DNA of 64,000 nt. It comes from Pseudomonadota bacterium (GTDB lineage: Bacteria > Pseudomonadota > Gammaproteobacteria > Steroidobacterales > Steroidobacteraceae). The notes under the pieces were generated by a model. That model saw only the letters and a program-made list of their open reading frames with translations. It was not told where the DNA came from and did no database searches. Positions within the stretch are counted from its first letter, which is position 1; each line of letters opens with the position of its first letter. Positions 37,258 to 47,228 of this stretch are shown here, piece after piece. Made by a program: the position numbers and the translations under genes. The stretch covers positions 620,001-684,000 of the forward strand of contig JAFEDR010000010.1 in NCBI GenBank assembly GCA_018241525.1, given 5' to 3'.

Positions 37258-37281
37258 CCCGCTAATATCGAGGAGATCGGA

Positions 37282-37437
37282 ATGGCCGCCGTTAACGTGA
37301 AACAAGTCATCGCCTACCTCACGCCGAAACAGCACGAGGCGCTGAAGAAGTTGACGGCGCGGACGCGCGTGCCGATGGCGGCGTACTTCCGGGAAGCGAT
37401 CGACGACCTCCTCGCAAAGCACAAGGCGAAGTCGTGA
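37282..37437 (+). CDS. Ribbon-helix-helix (CopG/Arc-like) regulator, 51 aa
   Basis: The peptide VKQVIAYLTPKQHEALKKLT followed by RTRVPMAAYFREAIDDLL matches the short strand-helix-helix layout of RHH repressors. It starts at an ATG behind a strong GAGGAG site. It ends overlapping the kinase GTG (GTGA). Its last residues, IDDLLAKHKAKS, are nearly repeated at the end of the kinase gene. It likely controls the integrase/cargo unit. It is too short for most gene callers. Confidence 0.8.
   Translation: MAAVNVKQVIAYLTPKQHEALKKLTARTRVPMAAYFREAIDDLLAKHKAKS
37399..37432 (+). repeat. 34-bp direct repeat, copy 1 (3' end of RHH gene)
   Basis: This stretch encodes IDDLLAKHKAK. It matches 37995-38028 at 31 of 34 positions. 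The two copies bracket the kinase gene almost exactly. Confidence 0.85.
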
Positions 37438-38030
37438 GTGATCCCGTGCTCGTCGGCGTGATGGACGCGGACTACGTTTCGGCTCGCCCGCGCATCCGGA
37501 TTCTCAGCGATGCTTCGGTCGCCGAGGTTGTTTCCGAAATTCGCACCCGCAATTTCCGTTCGGTCTTGATCGAGGGTTTTTCTGGCTCTGGTAAGACGAC
37601 TCTGGCGTCGCAGGTCGCTGCCGCACTTGGCTGGCGCCATATCGAGGTCGATGAGCTGCTGATTGAGGGACCGATTGAGTCGTCGCGCTTCTCCGACTGG
37701 GTTGACCAGCGAAAGCTGGCGGCCGCGATCGCGGCAAGCGGCGCACATGTCATCGACGGCGTGTGCCTCCGCGACGTTCTGCCGCACGAGGTTTTGAATC
37801 GCGATCCGTTCGCTATCTATGTCGCTCGGGTCGGAAGCAAGCCAGGCGGCTCGTATCTCTGTTACGACTTCCTCGAAGCGGAACATCCCGGCCCGTCGCT
37901 GCCGTGGTTGACGGCGGCCGAACACGAATACCACCGCCGCGTCGGTCCCTGTTCTAAGGCGGATGCGATTTTCCTGCGAGTGGAAGACGAACAAATCGAC
38001 GACCTCCTCACGAAGCACAAGGGGAAGTAA
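37434..38030 (+). CDS. P-loop kinase-like protein (cargo of the element)
   Basis: This 198-residue protein has Walker A GFSGSGKTT (48-56) in a nucleoside/small-molecule kinase-like context (TLASQVAAALGWRHIEVDELL). A second part contains HVIDGVCLRDVLPHEVL. It may phosphorylate a nucleotide or small molecule, but the substrate is unknown. It starts at GTG 37434 overlapping the RHH stop. The sampled line from 37501 is 53% G+C by hand count, lower than the packaging genes. Its last 12 codons repeat the end of the RHH gene, suggesting it was inserted there as cargo. A toxin role is possible but unsupported. Confidence 0.65.
   Translation: MSDPVLVGVMDADYVSARPRIRILSDASVAEVVSEIRTRNFRSVLIEGFSGSGKTTLASQVAAALGWRHIEVDELLIEGPIESSRFSDWVDQRKLAAAIAASGAHVIDGVCLRDVLPHEVLNRDPFAIYVARVGSKPGGSYLCYDFLEAEHPGPSLPWLTAAEHEYHRRVGPCSKADAIFLRVEDEQIDDLLTKHKGK
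37995..38028 (+). repeat. 34-bp direct repeat, copy 2 (3' end of kinase gene)
   Basis: This is the second copy, 596 bp after the first, encoding IDDLLTKHKGK at the end of the kinase. The integrase ATG follows 5 bases after it. It supports an insertion or duplication history for the kinase gene. Confidence 0.85.
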
Positions 38031-38032
38031 CC

Positions 38033-39661
38033 ATGACTCTCCGAGCCGCTATCTACGCCCGCGTCTCCGTCGAAGACAAGGACGACAAGGACTCCTCCAC
38101 CGACACCCAGATCCGCGTCTGTCGCGAGCGCGCGAAGGCGGAAGGCTGGACCGTCGTCGCCACCTTCACCGACGTCGGCATCAGCGGCGGCGTGCCGCCG
38201 AACCTGCGACCGGACGGCGCGCGATTAATCGCTGCTCGCGACGCGCGGGAATTCGACGTCCTCATCATCTCCGAGCCCACCCGCCTCTATCGCAGCGACA
38301 TGCTCGCCGCCGAGCTGCGCCGTTGGGCGGCGGAGGATGTGCGCGTCGTGTTCGTCGGCAACGAGATCAACATGGCGGACGACGAGTGGGAGCTGTCCGC
38401 CGGCATGCACGGCATCATCGGCCAACACTTCCGCAAGATGATCTCGAAGAAGACCCACGCCGCGCTCGTGTCCCGGGCGTTGCGCCGGAGCTGGACGGGC
38501 GGCCGACCCTACGGCTACGACAACGGCGACGACCCCGAAGGCAACCGCCGCATCCTCATCGTTAACAAGCAGCGCGCCGCGATCGTCGCCGAGATCTTCG
38601 ACCGCTACACGCGAGGCGCGAGCTGTACCGACATCGCCCGCGACCTCAACCAGCGTGGCGTCCCCTCCTCCGCTGCCGAGTGGAAGCGTTCGGAGCGCCG
38701 CAGCGACGGAAAGTGGATCGACAGCGCGGTCCGCGCGATCCTGCTGAACCCGATCTACACCGGCACGGTCCACTGGAACAAGTCGAGGTGGCGCCTCAGC
38801 GAGCGCACCGGGAAGTCCATCCGCACCGAGCGCAAGCCGTCCGACTGGACCCGCTACACGTACCAGGAGCCCGCCTACCGCATCGTCAGCGACGAGGTGT
38901 GGCATGCGGCGCAGGCGCGCATAAAGTCCCTCTCCAACCCCGACACGCGCATGAAGTCCGGCGGCAAGGCGGTGTACCGCCTGTCGGGGTTGCTGAAGTG
39001 CGGGGTCTGCGGCCGGAACTTCGTCATCGACAGCGGCACTCACTACGCCTGTCCGTCGGCGAAGTCCGGCGCCTGCACGAACAAGATCCGGCAGCGACGC
39101 GACGACGCCGAGACCTACATCCTCGGCGCGATCGACCGGAATCTGCTGGACCCGAAGATGGTGACGATGATGGCGCGGGAGATCGAGCGCGACCTCAACG
39201 CCCGCATCGACGCCCTCCAGAAGCGCGAGGCGGACCGGCCGGCGGAGCTGGTTGCGCTAGATGCCCGGCTGAGCCGGCTTCGGGCGCGACTCCGGGACGG
39301 CGACCCGGATATGGCGCCCGACGAGATCCAAGCCGCCATCGAGAAGGCCGAGGCCAAGCGCGCCGACCTCCTCGCCGCCCGCCCAGAAGCCAAGGCCGCC
39401 AGCCGGGTCCTGTCGATGTTGCCGAAGGCAGCGGCGGCGTACCGGGCGATGATCGCCGGGGGCCTAAGTAAGCACCCCGAGCCCGCCGCAAGGGCCCGGG
39501 CGGCCGTCCGCCAGCTCGTCGGGGGCGAGATCCGGCTGAACCCGGCCAAGGCGCCGGACGGGACGGAATATCTGGAGGCGACCTTCGGGCTCAGCCGAGT
39601 TGCCCTGTTTTCAAGGGTCTCGGCGGCCTATAGGTTCAGTGGTAGCGGGGGCAGGATTTGA
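38033..39661 (+). CDS. int: Large serine recombinase (integrase)
   Basis: This 542-residue integrase has the resolvase domain with catalytic Ser12 (YARVSVEDKDD) and Arg-rich EPTRLYRS. A recombinase domain follows (GGRPYGYDNG, RAILLNPIYTGTVHW), then a zinc ribbon (CGVCGRNF with ACPSAKSGAC) and a coiled-coil segment (residues about 385-450). It catalyses integration and excision at the tRNA-fMet site. Its last codons lie in the attR repeat and run antisense into the tRNA, ending SGSGGRI. In the excised circle the frame would instead continue 17 residues past the repeat to a TAG at 28871-28873, giving a different C-terminus. Confidence 0.93.
   Translation: MTLRAAIYARVSVEDKDDKDSSTDTQIRVCRERAKAEGWTVVATFTDVGISGGVPPNLRPDGARLIAARDAREFDVLIISEPTRLYRSDMLAAELRRWAAEDVRVVFVGNEINMADDEWELSAGMHGIIGQHFRKMISKKTHAALVSRALRRSWTGGRPYGYDNGDDPEGNRRILIVNKQRAAIVAEIFDRYTRGASCTDIARDLNQRGVPSSAAEWKRSERRSDGKWIDSAVRAILLNPIYTGTVHWNKSRWRLSERTGKSIRTERKPSDWTRYTYQEPAYRIVSDEVWHAAQARIKSLSNPDTRMKSGGKAVYRLSGLLKCGVCGRNFVIDSGTHYACPSAKSGACTNKIRQRRDDAETYILGAIDRNLLDPKMVTMMAREIERDLNARIDALQKREADRPAELVALDARLSRLRARLRDGDPDMAPDEIQAAIEKAEAKRADLLAARPEAKAASRVLSMLPKAAAAYRAMIAGGLSKHPEPAARARAAVRQLVGGEIRLNPAKAPDGTEYLEATFGLSRVALFSRVSAAYRFSGSGGRI
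39630..39652. repeat. attR: right copy of the integration repeat with attP arm
   Basis: The repeat tggtagcgggggc (39640-39652) is the CCA end of tRNA-fMet read on the other strand. Immediately left, on the element side, is ATAGGTTCAG (39630-39639). It is an inverted match (8 of 10) to CTGTTCCTAT at 28830-28839. In the joined attP the two arms are 23 bp apart and centred on the right edge of the 13-bp identity. Confidence 0.8.
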
Positions 39662-39716
39662 ACCTGCGACCTTCGGGTTATGAGCCCGACGAGCTGCCAG
39701 ACTGCTCCACCCCGCA
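39640..39716 (-). tRNA. Initiator tRNA-fMet (CAT)
   Basis: This 77-nt tRNA has anticodon CAT in loop CTCATAA. It has three consecutive G-C pairs at the base of the anticodon stem (GGG/CCC) and a 1-72 position that cannot pair (U1-U72, where E. coli has C1-A72). Both are hallmarks of initiator tRNA. The encoded CCA is intact even though the element joins directly after it. It corresponds to E. coli metY, located between the nuo/leuU region and rimP. Confidence 0.96.
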
Positions 39717-39732
39717 CCGGGATGAGCCGGAA

Positions 39733-39761
39733 ATCATACCGGCCTCAGCGTCCCCCCGCAA
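39733..39761 (-). promoter_or_regulatory. Promoter of tRNA-fMet
   Basis: On the reverse strand, TTGCGG (39761-39756), a 17-bp spacer and TATGAT (39738-39733) lie 16 bases before the mature tRNA 5' end. The hexamers agree well with sigma-70 consensus. The promoter sits between the nuoN stop and the tRNA, so the tRNA need not depend on nuo transcription. Confidence 0.75.
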
Positions 39762-39767
39762 GTTCGC

Positions 39768-41204
39768 TCAGGGCAGCGCCTTCGCGATCACGTCCACGAG
39801 CGCCCCGTTGAAGAGGCCGAGCGCCAGCACCGCGAGGCCATTGAGGCTGAGCAGGAACTTGAGCGCGGGACCGGCCGTCACCGCGACTTCCTCGCCCGGC
39901 GCGTCGAAGAACATCACCTTCACCACCCGCAGGTAGTAGAACGCGCCGATCACCGAGAACAGCACCGCCACCACCGCGAGCCAGGTGAGCCCGACGTCGA
40001 GTACCGCCTGGATAACGTACAGCTTCGAGAAGAAGCCGACGAACGGCGGCACACCGGCCGTGCTCACCATCAGGAACAGCATCACGCAGGCGAACCACGG
40101 ATGCCGCTGGCCGAGTCCGCGGAAGTCCTCGATCTGGTCGGCCTCGAAGCCCTTGCGGCTCAGCAGCACGATCATCGCGAACGAGCCGAGCGCCATCACG
40201 ACGTAGGTGATCGTGTAGAAGAGCGCGGCCCGGTAGCCCGTCGGCGTGCCGGCCAGGATGCCGAGCAGGATGAAGCCAACGTTCGAGATCGTCGAGTACG
40301 CGAGCATCCGCTTGAGGTTGGTCTGTGCCACGGCGACGACGTTGCCGATCGCGAGCGACAGCACCGCAAGCACGACCAGCATTTCCTGCCAGGCCGGTAC
40401 CAGCCCGCCGAGGCCCTCCGCGAGCACGCGCAGCGCAAGCGCGAAGTACGCGAGTTTCGGGGCGGCGCCGAGGAACAGCGTCACCGAAGTGGGCGCGCCG
40501 TGGTAGACGTCCGGAATCCACATATGGAACGGCACGGCACCGAACTTGAAGGCGATCCCGGCGAGCAGGAACGCGAGCCCGAACAGCAGGCCGACCTGGG
40601 TCGCGGCGCCGGCATCGAGGCGCACCGCGAGCGCTCCGAGGTCGAAGGTACCGGTCACGCCGTAAATGATCGAGATGCCGTACAGCAGCGTGCCGGAGGC
40701 GATCGCACCGAGCACGAAGTACTTCATGGCCGACTCCGCCGCCACCGGCGAGTCGCGGTCGAAGGCGACCAGCGCGTACTGCGACAGCGCCAGCAGCTCG
40801 ATGCCCATGTACATCGTCAGCAGGCTGCCGGCCGAGGCCATCACGAAGATGCCGAGCGTCGCGAACAGCGCCAGCACGAAATACTCGCCACGGAACAGCC
40901 CGCGCTGGATCAGGTAGTCGCGCGAATAGACGAACACCACCGCGACCGTCGCGCAGCTGACGAGTTTCAGCAGGCGCGCCACGCCGTCGACCACGAACAT
41001 GCCGCCGAAGGCCGCGTAGTGGACCTCGGGAAGCGCCGCGACCTGCACCGCGGTCAGCGCCAGGGTCAGCAGGCCGAGGAAGTACGTGATCTGCCGCTGC
41101 CGGTCGGTCAGGAACAGGTCGACCAGCAGCATCAGCGACGCGCCCCCGAGCAGCACCATCTCGGGCTGCGCCAGCGCGAAGTCGACGGCGGACATCGGGT
41201 TCAT
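39768..41204 (-). CDS. nuoN: NADH-quinone oxidoreductase subunit N
   Basis: This 478-residue membrane subunit of complex I is one of three antiporter-like proton-pumping subunits. It is hydrophobic throughout, with about 14 predicted segments. The conserved Lys/Glu-bearing helices include GIAFKFGAVPFHMWIPDVYHGAP and KRMLAYSTISNVGF. It is the last gene of the nuo operon, 19 bases after nuoM. Confidence 0.96.
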   Translation of the reverse strand: MNPMSAVDFALAQPEMVLLGGASLMLLVDLFLTDRQRQITYFLGLLTLALTAVQVAALPEVHYAAFGGMFVVDGVARLLKLVSCATVAVVFVYSRDYLIQRGLFRGEYFVLALFATLGIFVMASAGSLLTMYMGIELLALSQYALVAFDRDSPVAAESAMKYFVLGAIASGTLLYGISIIYGVTGTFDLGALAVRLDAGAATQVGLLFGLAFLLAGIAFKFGAVPFHMWIPDVYHGAPTSVTLFLGAAPKLAYFALALRVLAEGLGGLVPAWQEMLVVLAVLSLAIGNVVAVAQTNLKRMLAYSTISNVGFILLGILAGTPTGYRAALFYTITYVVMALGSFAMIVLLSRKGFEADQIEDFRGLGQRHPWFACVMLFLMVSTAGVPPFVGFFSKLYVIQAVLDVGLTWLAVVAVLFSVIGAFYYLRVVKVMFFDAPGEEVAVTAGPALKFLLSLNGLAVLALGLFNGALVDVIAKALP

Positions 41205-41223
41205 GGGGACCTGCCTCTCCGCC

Positions 41224-42732
41224 TCAGAGCTTGCTGACCGACATCAGCTGCACCACGTGGCGCAGCGTCGGTTCCATCACGTCGGTCAGCGGCTTCGGGT
41301 AGACGCCGAGGGCGAGCACCGCGACCGCGAGCACCCCGAGCACCAGGAACTCCCGGCCGTTCAGGTCCTTCAGCGAGGCGACGCCGTCGTTCGCCACCGC
41401 GCCGAACACCACGCGCTTGACGAGCCACAGGGTGTAGGCGGCACCCAGGATCAGCGTCATCGCCGCCAGGAAGGCGAACCAGAAGTTCGCCTTGAAGCTC
41501 GCCAGGATCACCAGGAACTCGCCGACGAAGCCGGACGTGCCCGGCAGGCCGGCGTTCGCCATCGCGAACAGCACCATGAACGCGCCGAACACCGGCATCG
41601 TGTTGATGACGCCGCCATAGGCGCCGATGTCGCGGGTATGCAGCCGGTCGTACAGCACGCCGACGCACAGGAACAGCGCGCCGGACACGAGCCCGTGCGA
41701 GATCATCTGCACCATCGCGCCGGACAGCGCCAGCGTCGCGCCGCCGTAGCCACCGGTCGCGGCGGCGATCTCGTAGCCGACGAAGCAGCCGAGCGTCACG
41801 AAGCCCATGTGGGCGATCGAGGAGTACGCGATCAGCTTCTTCATGTCCTGCTGCACGAGCGCGATCAGGCCGATGTAGACGACCGCGACCAGCGACAGCC
41901 CGATCACCAGCCAGTCGAGGGCGTGCGCGGCATCCGGCGTGATCGGCAGGCTGAAGCGCAGGAAGCCGTAGCCGCCCATCTTCAGCATGATCGCCGCGAG
42001 GATCACCGAGCCGCCGGTCGGCGCCTCGACGTGCGCGTCGGGCAGCCAGGTGTGCACCGGCACCATCGGCACCTTGACGGCGAAGGCCGCGAAGAACGCC
42101 AGGAAGATCAGTACCTGCTCGGTCAGCGACAGCGGCAGCCGGTACAGCGCCGCGAGGCTGTAGTCGCCGGTCTTCAGGTACATGTAGACGAGCGCGACCA
42201 GCATGAACACCGAGCCGAGGAACGTATACAGGAAGAACTTGATGGTCGCGTAGATGCGCCGCGCGCCGCCCCAGATGCCGATGATCAGGAACATCGGGAT
42301 CAGCATCGCTTCCCAGAAGACGTAGAAGAGCAGCGCGTCGGCGGCCGAGAAGACGCCGATCATCAGTCCTTCCATGATCAGGAAGGCCGCGAAGTACTGC
42401 GCCGGGCGCTTCTCGATGACGGTCCAGCCCGCGATCACGACCAGCACGGTCGACAGCGTCGTCAGCAGGATCAGCGGCAGCGAGATGCCGTCGATGCCGA
42501 GGTAGTAGTCCGAGCGCAGCGAGGGGATCCACGGCATGCGCTCGACGAACTGCAGCGCCGCGCTCGAGGCGTCGAAGCCGAGGTACAGGGGCACGCTCGC
42601 CGCCAGCGCCGCCAGCGCGACCGCGAGTGCCAGCCAGCGCGCCACGCTCGCGCGCGCGTCGCCGACCAGCAGCACGGCGACGCCACCGAGGATCGGCAGC
42701 CAGGTCAGCAGGCTGAGCAGGGAGGAATGCAT
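41224..42732 (-). CDS. nuoM: NADH-quinone oxidoreductase subunit M
   Basis: This 502-residue antiporter-like subunit carries the family blocks FAVKVPMVPVHTWLPDAHVEAP and MKKLIAYSSIAHMGFV, with the Lys and His residues of the proton channel. It lies in the membrane arm of complex I. The spacing to nuoL (24 bases) and nuoN (19 bases) fits one operon. Confidence 0.96.
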   Translation of the reverse strand: MHSSLLSLLTWLPILGGVAVLLVGDARASVARWLALAVALAALAASVPLYLGFDASSAALQFVERMPWIPSLRSDYYLGIDGISLPLILLTTLSTVLVVIAGWTVIEKRPAQYFAAFLIMEGLMIGVFSAADALLFYVFWEAMLIPMFLIIGIWGGARRIYATIKFFLYTFLGSVFMLVALVYMYLKTGDYSLAALYRLPLSLTEQVLIFLAFFAAFAVKVPMVPVHTWLPDAHVEAPTGGSVILAAIMLKMGGYGFLRFSLPITPDAAHALDWLVIGLSLVAVVYIGLIALVQQDMKKLIAYSSIAHMGFVTLGCFVGYEIAAATGGYGGATLALSGAMVQMISHGLVSGALFLCVGVLYDRLHTRDIGAYGGVINTMPVFGAFMVLFAMANAGLPGTSGFVGEFLVILASFKANFWFAFLAAMTLILGAAYTLWLVKRVVFGAVANDGVASLKDLNGREFLVLGVLAVAVLALGVYPKPLTDVMEPTLRHVVQLMSVSKL

Positions 42733-42756
42733 CTTGTCAGTTCCGTGTGTCGCGGC

Positions 42757-44714
<1,958 letters not shown>

Positions 44715-44715
<1 letters not shown>

Positions 44716-45020
44716 CAGCCCCGCATCGTGTCCAGGTTCTCGACGTTGATGCTGCGCCGCTCACGGAACAGCACCACCAGGATCGCGAGGCCGATGGCCG
44801 ACTCCGCGGCCGCGACCGTCAGGATGAAGAACACGAACACCTGGCCATCGAGGTCGCCGAGCCAGCGGCTGAAGGCGACGAAGTTGAAGTTGACCGCCAG
44901 CAGCATCAGCTCGATGCACATCAGCAGCAGGATCACGTTCTTGCGATTCAGGAAGATGCCCGCCACTGCGATGCTGAACAGGATGCCGGCGAGCAGCAGG
45001 AAGTGCGGCAGGCCGATCAT
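44715..45020 (-). CDS. nuoK: NADH-quinone oxidoreductase subunit K
   Basis: This 101-residue, three-helix membrane subunit has the conserved Glu-bearing helices ([18 protein letters not shown] and [13 protein letters not shown]). The start at 45020 overlaps the nuoJ stop (ATGA). The open frame continues upstream only as a shadow of nuoJ. Confidence 0.95.
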
Positions 45021-45619
45021 GGGCGCTTCTCCGGTTCGACCTGGACGATGCGGATCCGGTCCGCCTTGCGCACCGCGACCTGGCCGGCGACGTCCTGCTG
45101 CTTGTAGCCGGTGCGGTGGCGCATGGTCAGCGCGATCGCGGCGACGATCGCGATCAGCAGCACCACGGCCGCCAGCTGGAACGGCAGCGCATAGTCGGTG
45201 TACAGCACCGCGCCGAGCGACTTGGTGTTCGAGTAGCCGGCCGGCAGCGGCGGCGCCCCGCCGCCGAGGTCGAAGCCGAGGTGCCGCACCCAGACCACGT
45301 AGGCGATCTCGGCGACCATCAGCGCGGCGACCACGGCGCCGAGCGGCGCATAGCGCGTGAAGCCGGCGCGCAGTTCGGCAACGTTGATGTCGAGCATCAT
45401 CACGACGAACAGGAACAGCACCATCACCGCGCCGACGTAGACGAGCACCAGCACGATGCCGAGGAACTCGGCCTCCAGCAGCAGCCACAGCACCGCGCTC
45501 GTGAAGAACGCCAGCACCAGGAACAGCGCTGAGCGCACCGGGTTGCGGGCCAGCACGACGCCGAGCGCCGCGCCGATCAGGATCGCCGCGTACACGTAGA
45601 ACAGGATGGTCGTCAGCAC
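45017..45619 (-). CDS. nuoJ: NADH-quinone oxidoreductase subunit J
   Basis: This 200-residue membrane subunit has five hydrophobic segments. The conserved helix [19 protein letters not shown] contains the pi-bulge region of NuoJ. It lies between nuoI (22 bases away) and nuoK (4-base overlap). Confidence 0.95.
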   Translation of the reverse strand: MLTTILFYVYAAILIGAALGVVLARNPVRSALFLVLAFFTSAVLWLLLEAEFLGIVLVLVYVGAVMVLFLFVVMMLDINVAELRAGFTRYAPLGAVVAALMVAEIAYVVWVRHLGFDLGGGAPPLPAGYSNTKSLGAVLYTDYALPFQLAAVVLLIAIVAAIALTMRHRTGYKQQDVAGQVAVRKADRIRIVQVEPEKRP

Positions 45620-45640
45620 GATGGCTCCCCGCGCCGGCCG

Positions 45641-46129
45641 TCAGCGGTAAGGCGCGTCGGCGGTCTTGTCGGCCGCGATCATCGCCTCGTAGCGCTCGCC
45701 GACGGCGAGCAGCTTGTCCTTGGTCATGATGTTCTCGCCGCGGTTCTCCATGTGGTACTCGTGGATCCGCGTCTCGACGATCGCGTCGACCGGACAGGCC
45801 TCCTCGCAGAAGCCGCAGTAGATGCACTTGAAGAGGTCGATGTCGTAGCGCGTCGTGCGCCGCGTGCCGTCGGCCGAGACGCCCGACTCGATGGTGATCG
45901 CCAGCGCCGGGCAGACCGCCTCGCACAGCTTGCAGGCGATGCAGCGCTCCTCGCCGTTCGGGTAGCGGCGCAGCGCGTGCAAGCCGCGGTAGCGAACCGA
46001 CTGCGGTGCCTTCTCGAACGGGTAATGGACCGTGAACTTCGGCTTGAACAGGTAGCGCAGCGTCACGCCGAGCCCGGTCAGGAGCTCGCCGAGCAGCAGC
46101 GTCTTCGTCAGGTTGCGTACCGAGCCCAT
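45641..46129 (-). CDS. nuoI: NADH-quinone oxidoreductase subunit I
   Basis: This 162-residue peripheral subunit carries clusters N6a and N6b through [12 protein letters not shown] and [12 protein letters not shown]. It has an amphipathic N-terminal helix. The ATG at 46129 gives [13 protein letters not shown]; the longer frame is not supported. It lies 16 bases after nuoH. Confidence 0.95.
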   Translation of the reverse strand: MGSVRNLTKTLLLGELLTGLGVTLRYLFKPKFTVHYPFEKAPQSVRYRGLHALRRYPNGEERCIACKLCEAVCPALAITIESGVSADGTRRTTRYDIDLFKCIYCGFCEEACPVDAIVETRIHEYHMENRGENIMTKDKLLAVGERYEAMIAADKTADAPYR

Positions 46130-46145
46130 GACTACCTCACCCGCC

Positions 46146-47222
46146 TCACATCCGGCCCCACGGGCCGACGTGGTACCACGCCAGCACGCACTCGACACCG
46201 ATCCAGACCAGCGTCAGCGGGATGAAGACCTTCCAGCCGAGTCGCATGATCTGGTCGTAGCGGTAGCGCGGGAAGGTCGCGCGGATCCACAGGAAGCAGA
46301 ACAGGAACCAGAGGATCTTCACGAACAGCCACAGGAACGAGGGCTGCGCCAGCAGCGAGTCCGCCGGCAGCAGGCCCTCGAACGGCGACAGCCAGCCGCC
46401 GAGGAACAGCAGCGGCGCCAGCGTCGCCACCAGGATCATGTTCGCGTACTCGGGCAGCGCGAACAGGGTCGCGAAGGTGGCACCGGAGTACTCGACGTGG
46501 AAGCCCGAGGCGATCTCCGACTCGCCTTCCGCGACGTCGAACGGCGCGCGGTTGGTCTCGGCGATGCCGGCGATGAAGTAGATCACCATCAGCGGGAACA
46601 GCACGAGCCCGTGCCAGTGCGTGATGCCGCCGGCCTGCGAGCGCACCACGTCGGTGAGGTTCAGGCTGCCGGCCGCCATCAGCACGCCGACGAGCGCAAA
46701 GCCCATCGCGATCTCGTAGGCGACGATCTGCGCCGCCGAGCGCATCGCGCCGAGCAGCGCGTACTTCGAGTTCGACGCCCAGCCGGCGAGGATCACGCCG
46801 TACACGCCGAGCGAGGTCAGCGCGAGGATGTAGAGCAGGCCCGCGTCGATATCCGCCAGCACGAAGTCGGGCGAGAACGGGATCACCGCCCAGGTCGACA
46901 GCGCCGGCACCAGCGCGACGAGCGGCGCGATCAGGAACACCACCTTGTCGGCGTTCGCCGGCACGATGACTTCCTTCATCAGCAGCTTGATCACGTCCGC
47001 GAACGGCTGCGCCCAGCCCTTCAGCACCGGCAGGCCGAAGATCCGGATCTGGTTCGGCCCGAACCGCACCTGCATCCAGCCGATGACCTTGCGCTCGGCC
47101 AGCGTCAGCATCGCCACGCTGATGATCACCGCGAGCATGACGCCGACGATCTCGACGGCCATCACGATGAAGCCCCGCAGGTCGGGCGACAGCTGCTGCC
47201 AGAAGGCGAGGAGACTGCTCAT
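46146..47222 (-). CDS. nuoH: NADH-quinone oxidoreductase subunit H
   Basis: This 358-residue, eight-helix membrane subunit contributes to the quinone site. It includes [15 protein letters not shown] and [15 protein letters not shown], the conserved Glu-rich loop. It has the normal family length and lies 6 bases after nuoG. Confidence 0.96.
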   Translation of the reverse strand: MSSLLAFWQQLSPDLRGFIVMAVEIVGVMLAVIISVAMLTLAERKVIGWMQVRFGPNQIRIFGLPVLKGWAQPFADVIKLLMKEVIVPANADKVVFLIAPLVALVPALSTWAVIPFSPDFVLADIDAGLLYILALTSLGVYGVILAGWASNSKYALLGAMRSAAQIVAYEIAMGFALVGVLMAAGSLNLTDVVRSQAGGITHWHGLVLFPLMVIYFIAGIAETNRAPFDVAEGESEIASGFHVEYSGATFATLFALPEYANMILVATLAPLLFLGGWLSPFEGLLPADSLLAQPSFLWLFVKILWFLFCFLWIRATFPRYRYDQIMRLGWKVFIPLTLVWIGVECVLAWYHVGPWGRM

Positions 47223-47228
47223 GGCGCC

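Larger units (their letters stand above)
28807..39652. mobile_element. Integrated phage-satellite-like element in the initiator tRNA gene
   Basis: The element is bounded by 13-bp direct repeats, with a serine integrase gene running into attR. Gene order from attL is: trypsin-like protease and HTH protein (leftward), then HTH protein, 47-aa and 110-aa genes, primase-polymerase/helicase, iterons, TerS, TerL, three small genes, Mu gpI-like protease/scaffold, terminator, RHH regulator, P-loop kinase and integrase (rightward). No portal, major capsid, tail or lysis gene is recognisable, and almost no space remains for one. Its size of about 10.8 kb and replication plus packaging content fit a phage satellite. 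A deletion-reduced prophage is the alternative. Confidence 0.8.

Noticed and set aside
37282..38030. Toxin-antitoxin reading of the RHH-kinase pair
   Set aside because: The overlap fits a TA layout, but the kinase lacks recognisable zeta-toxin or HipA motifs and the repeat structure is better explained by cargo insertion next to an integrase regulator.
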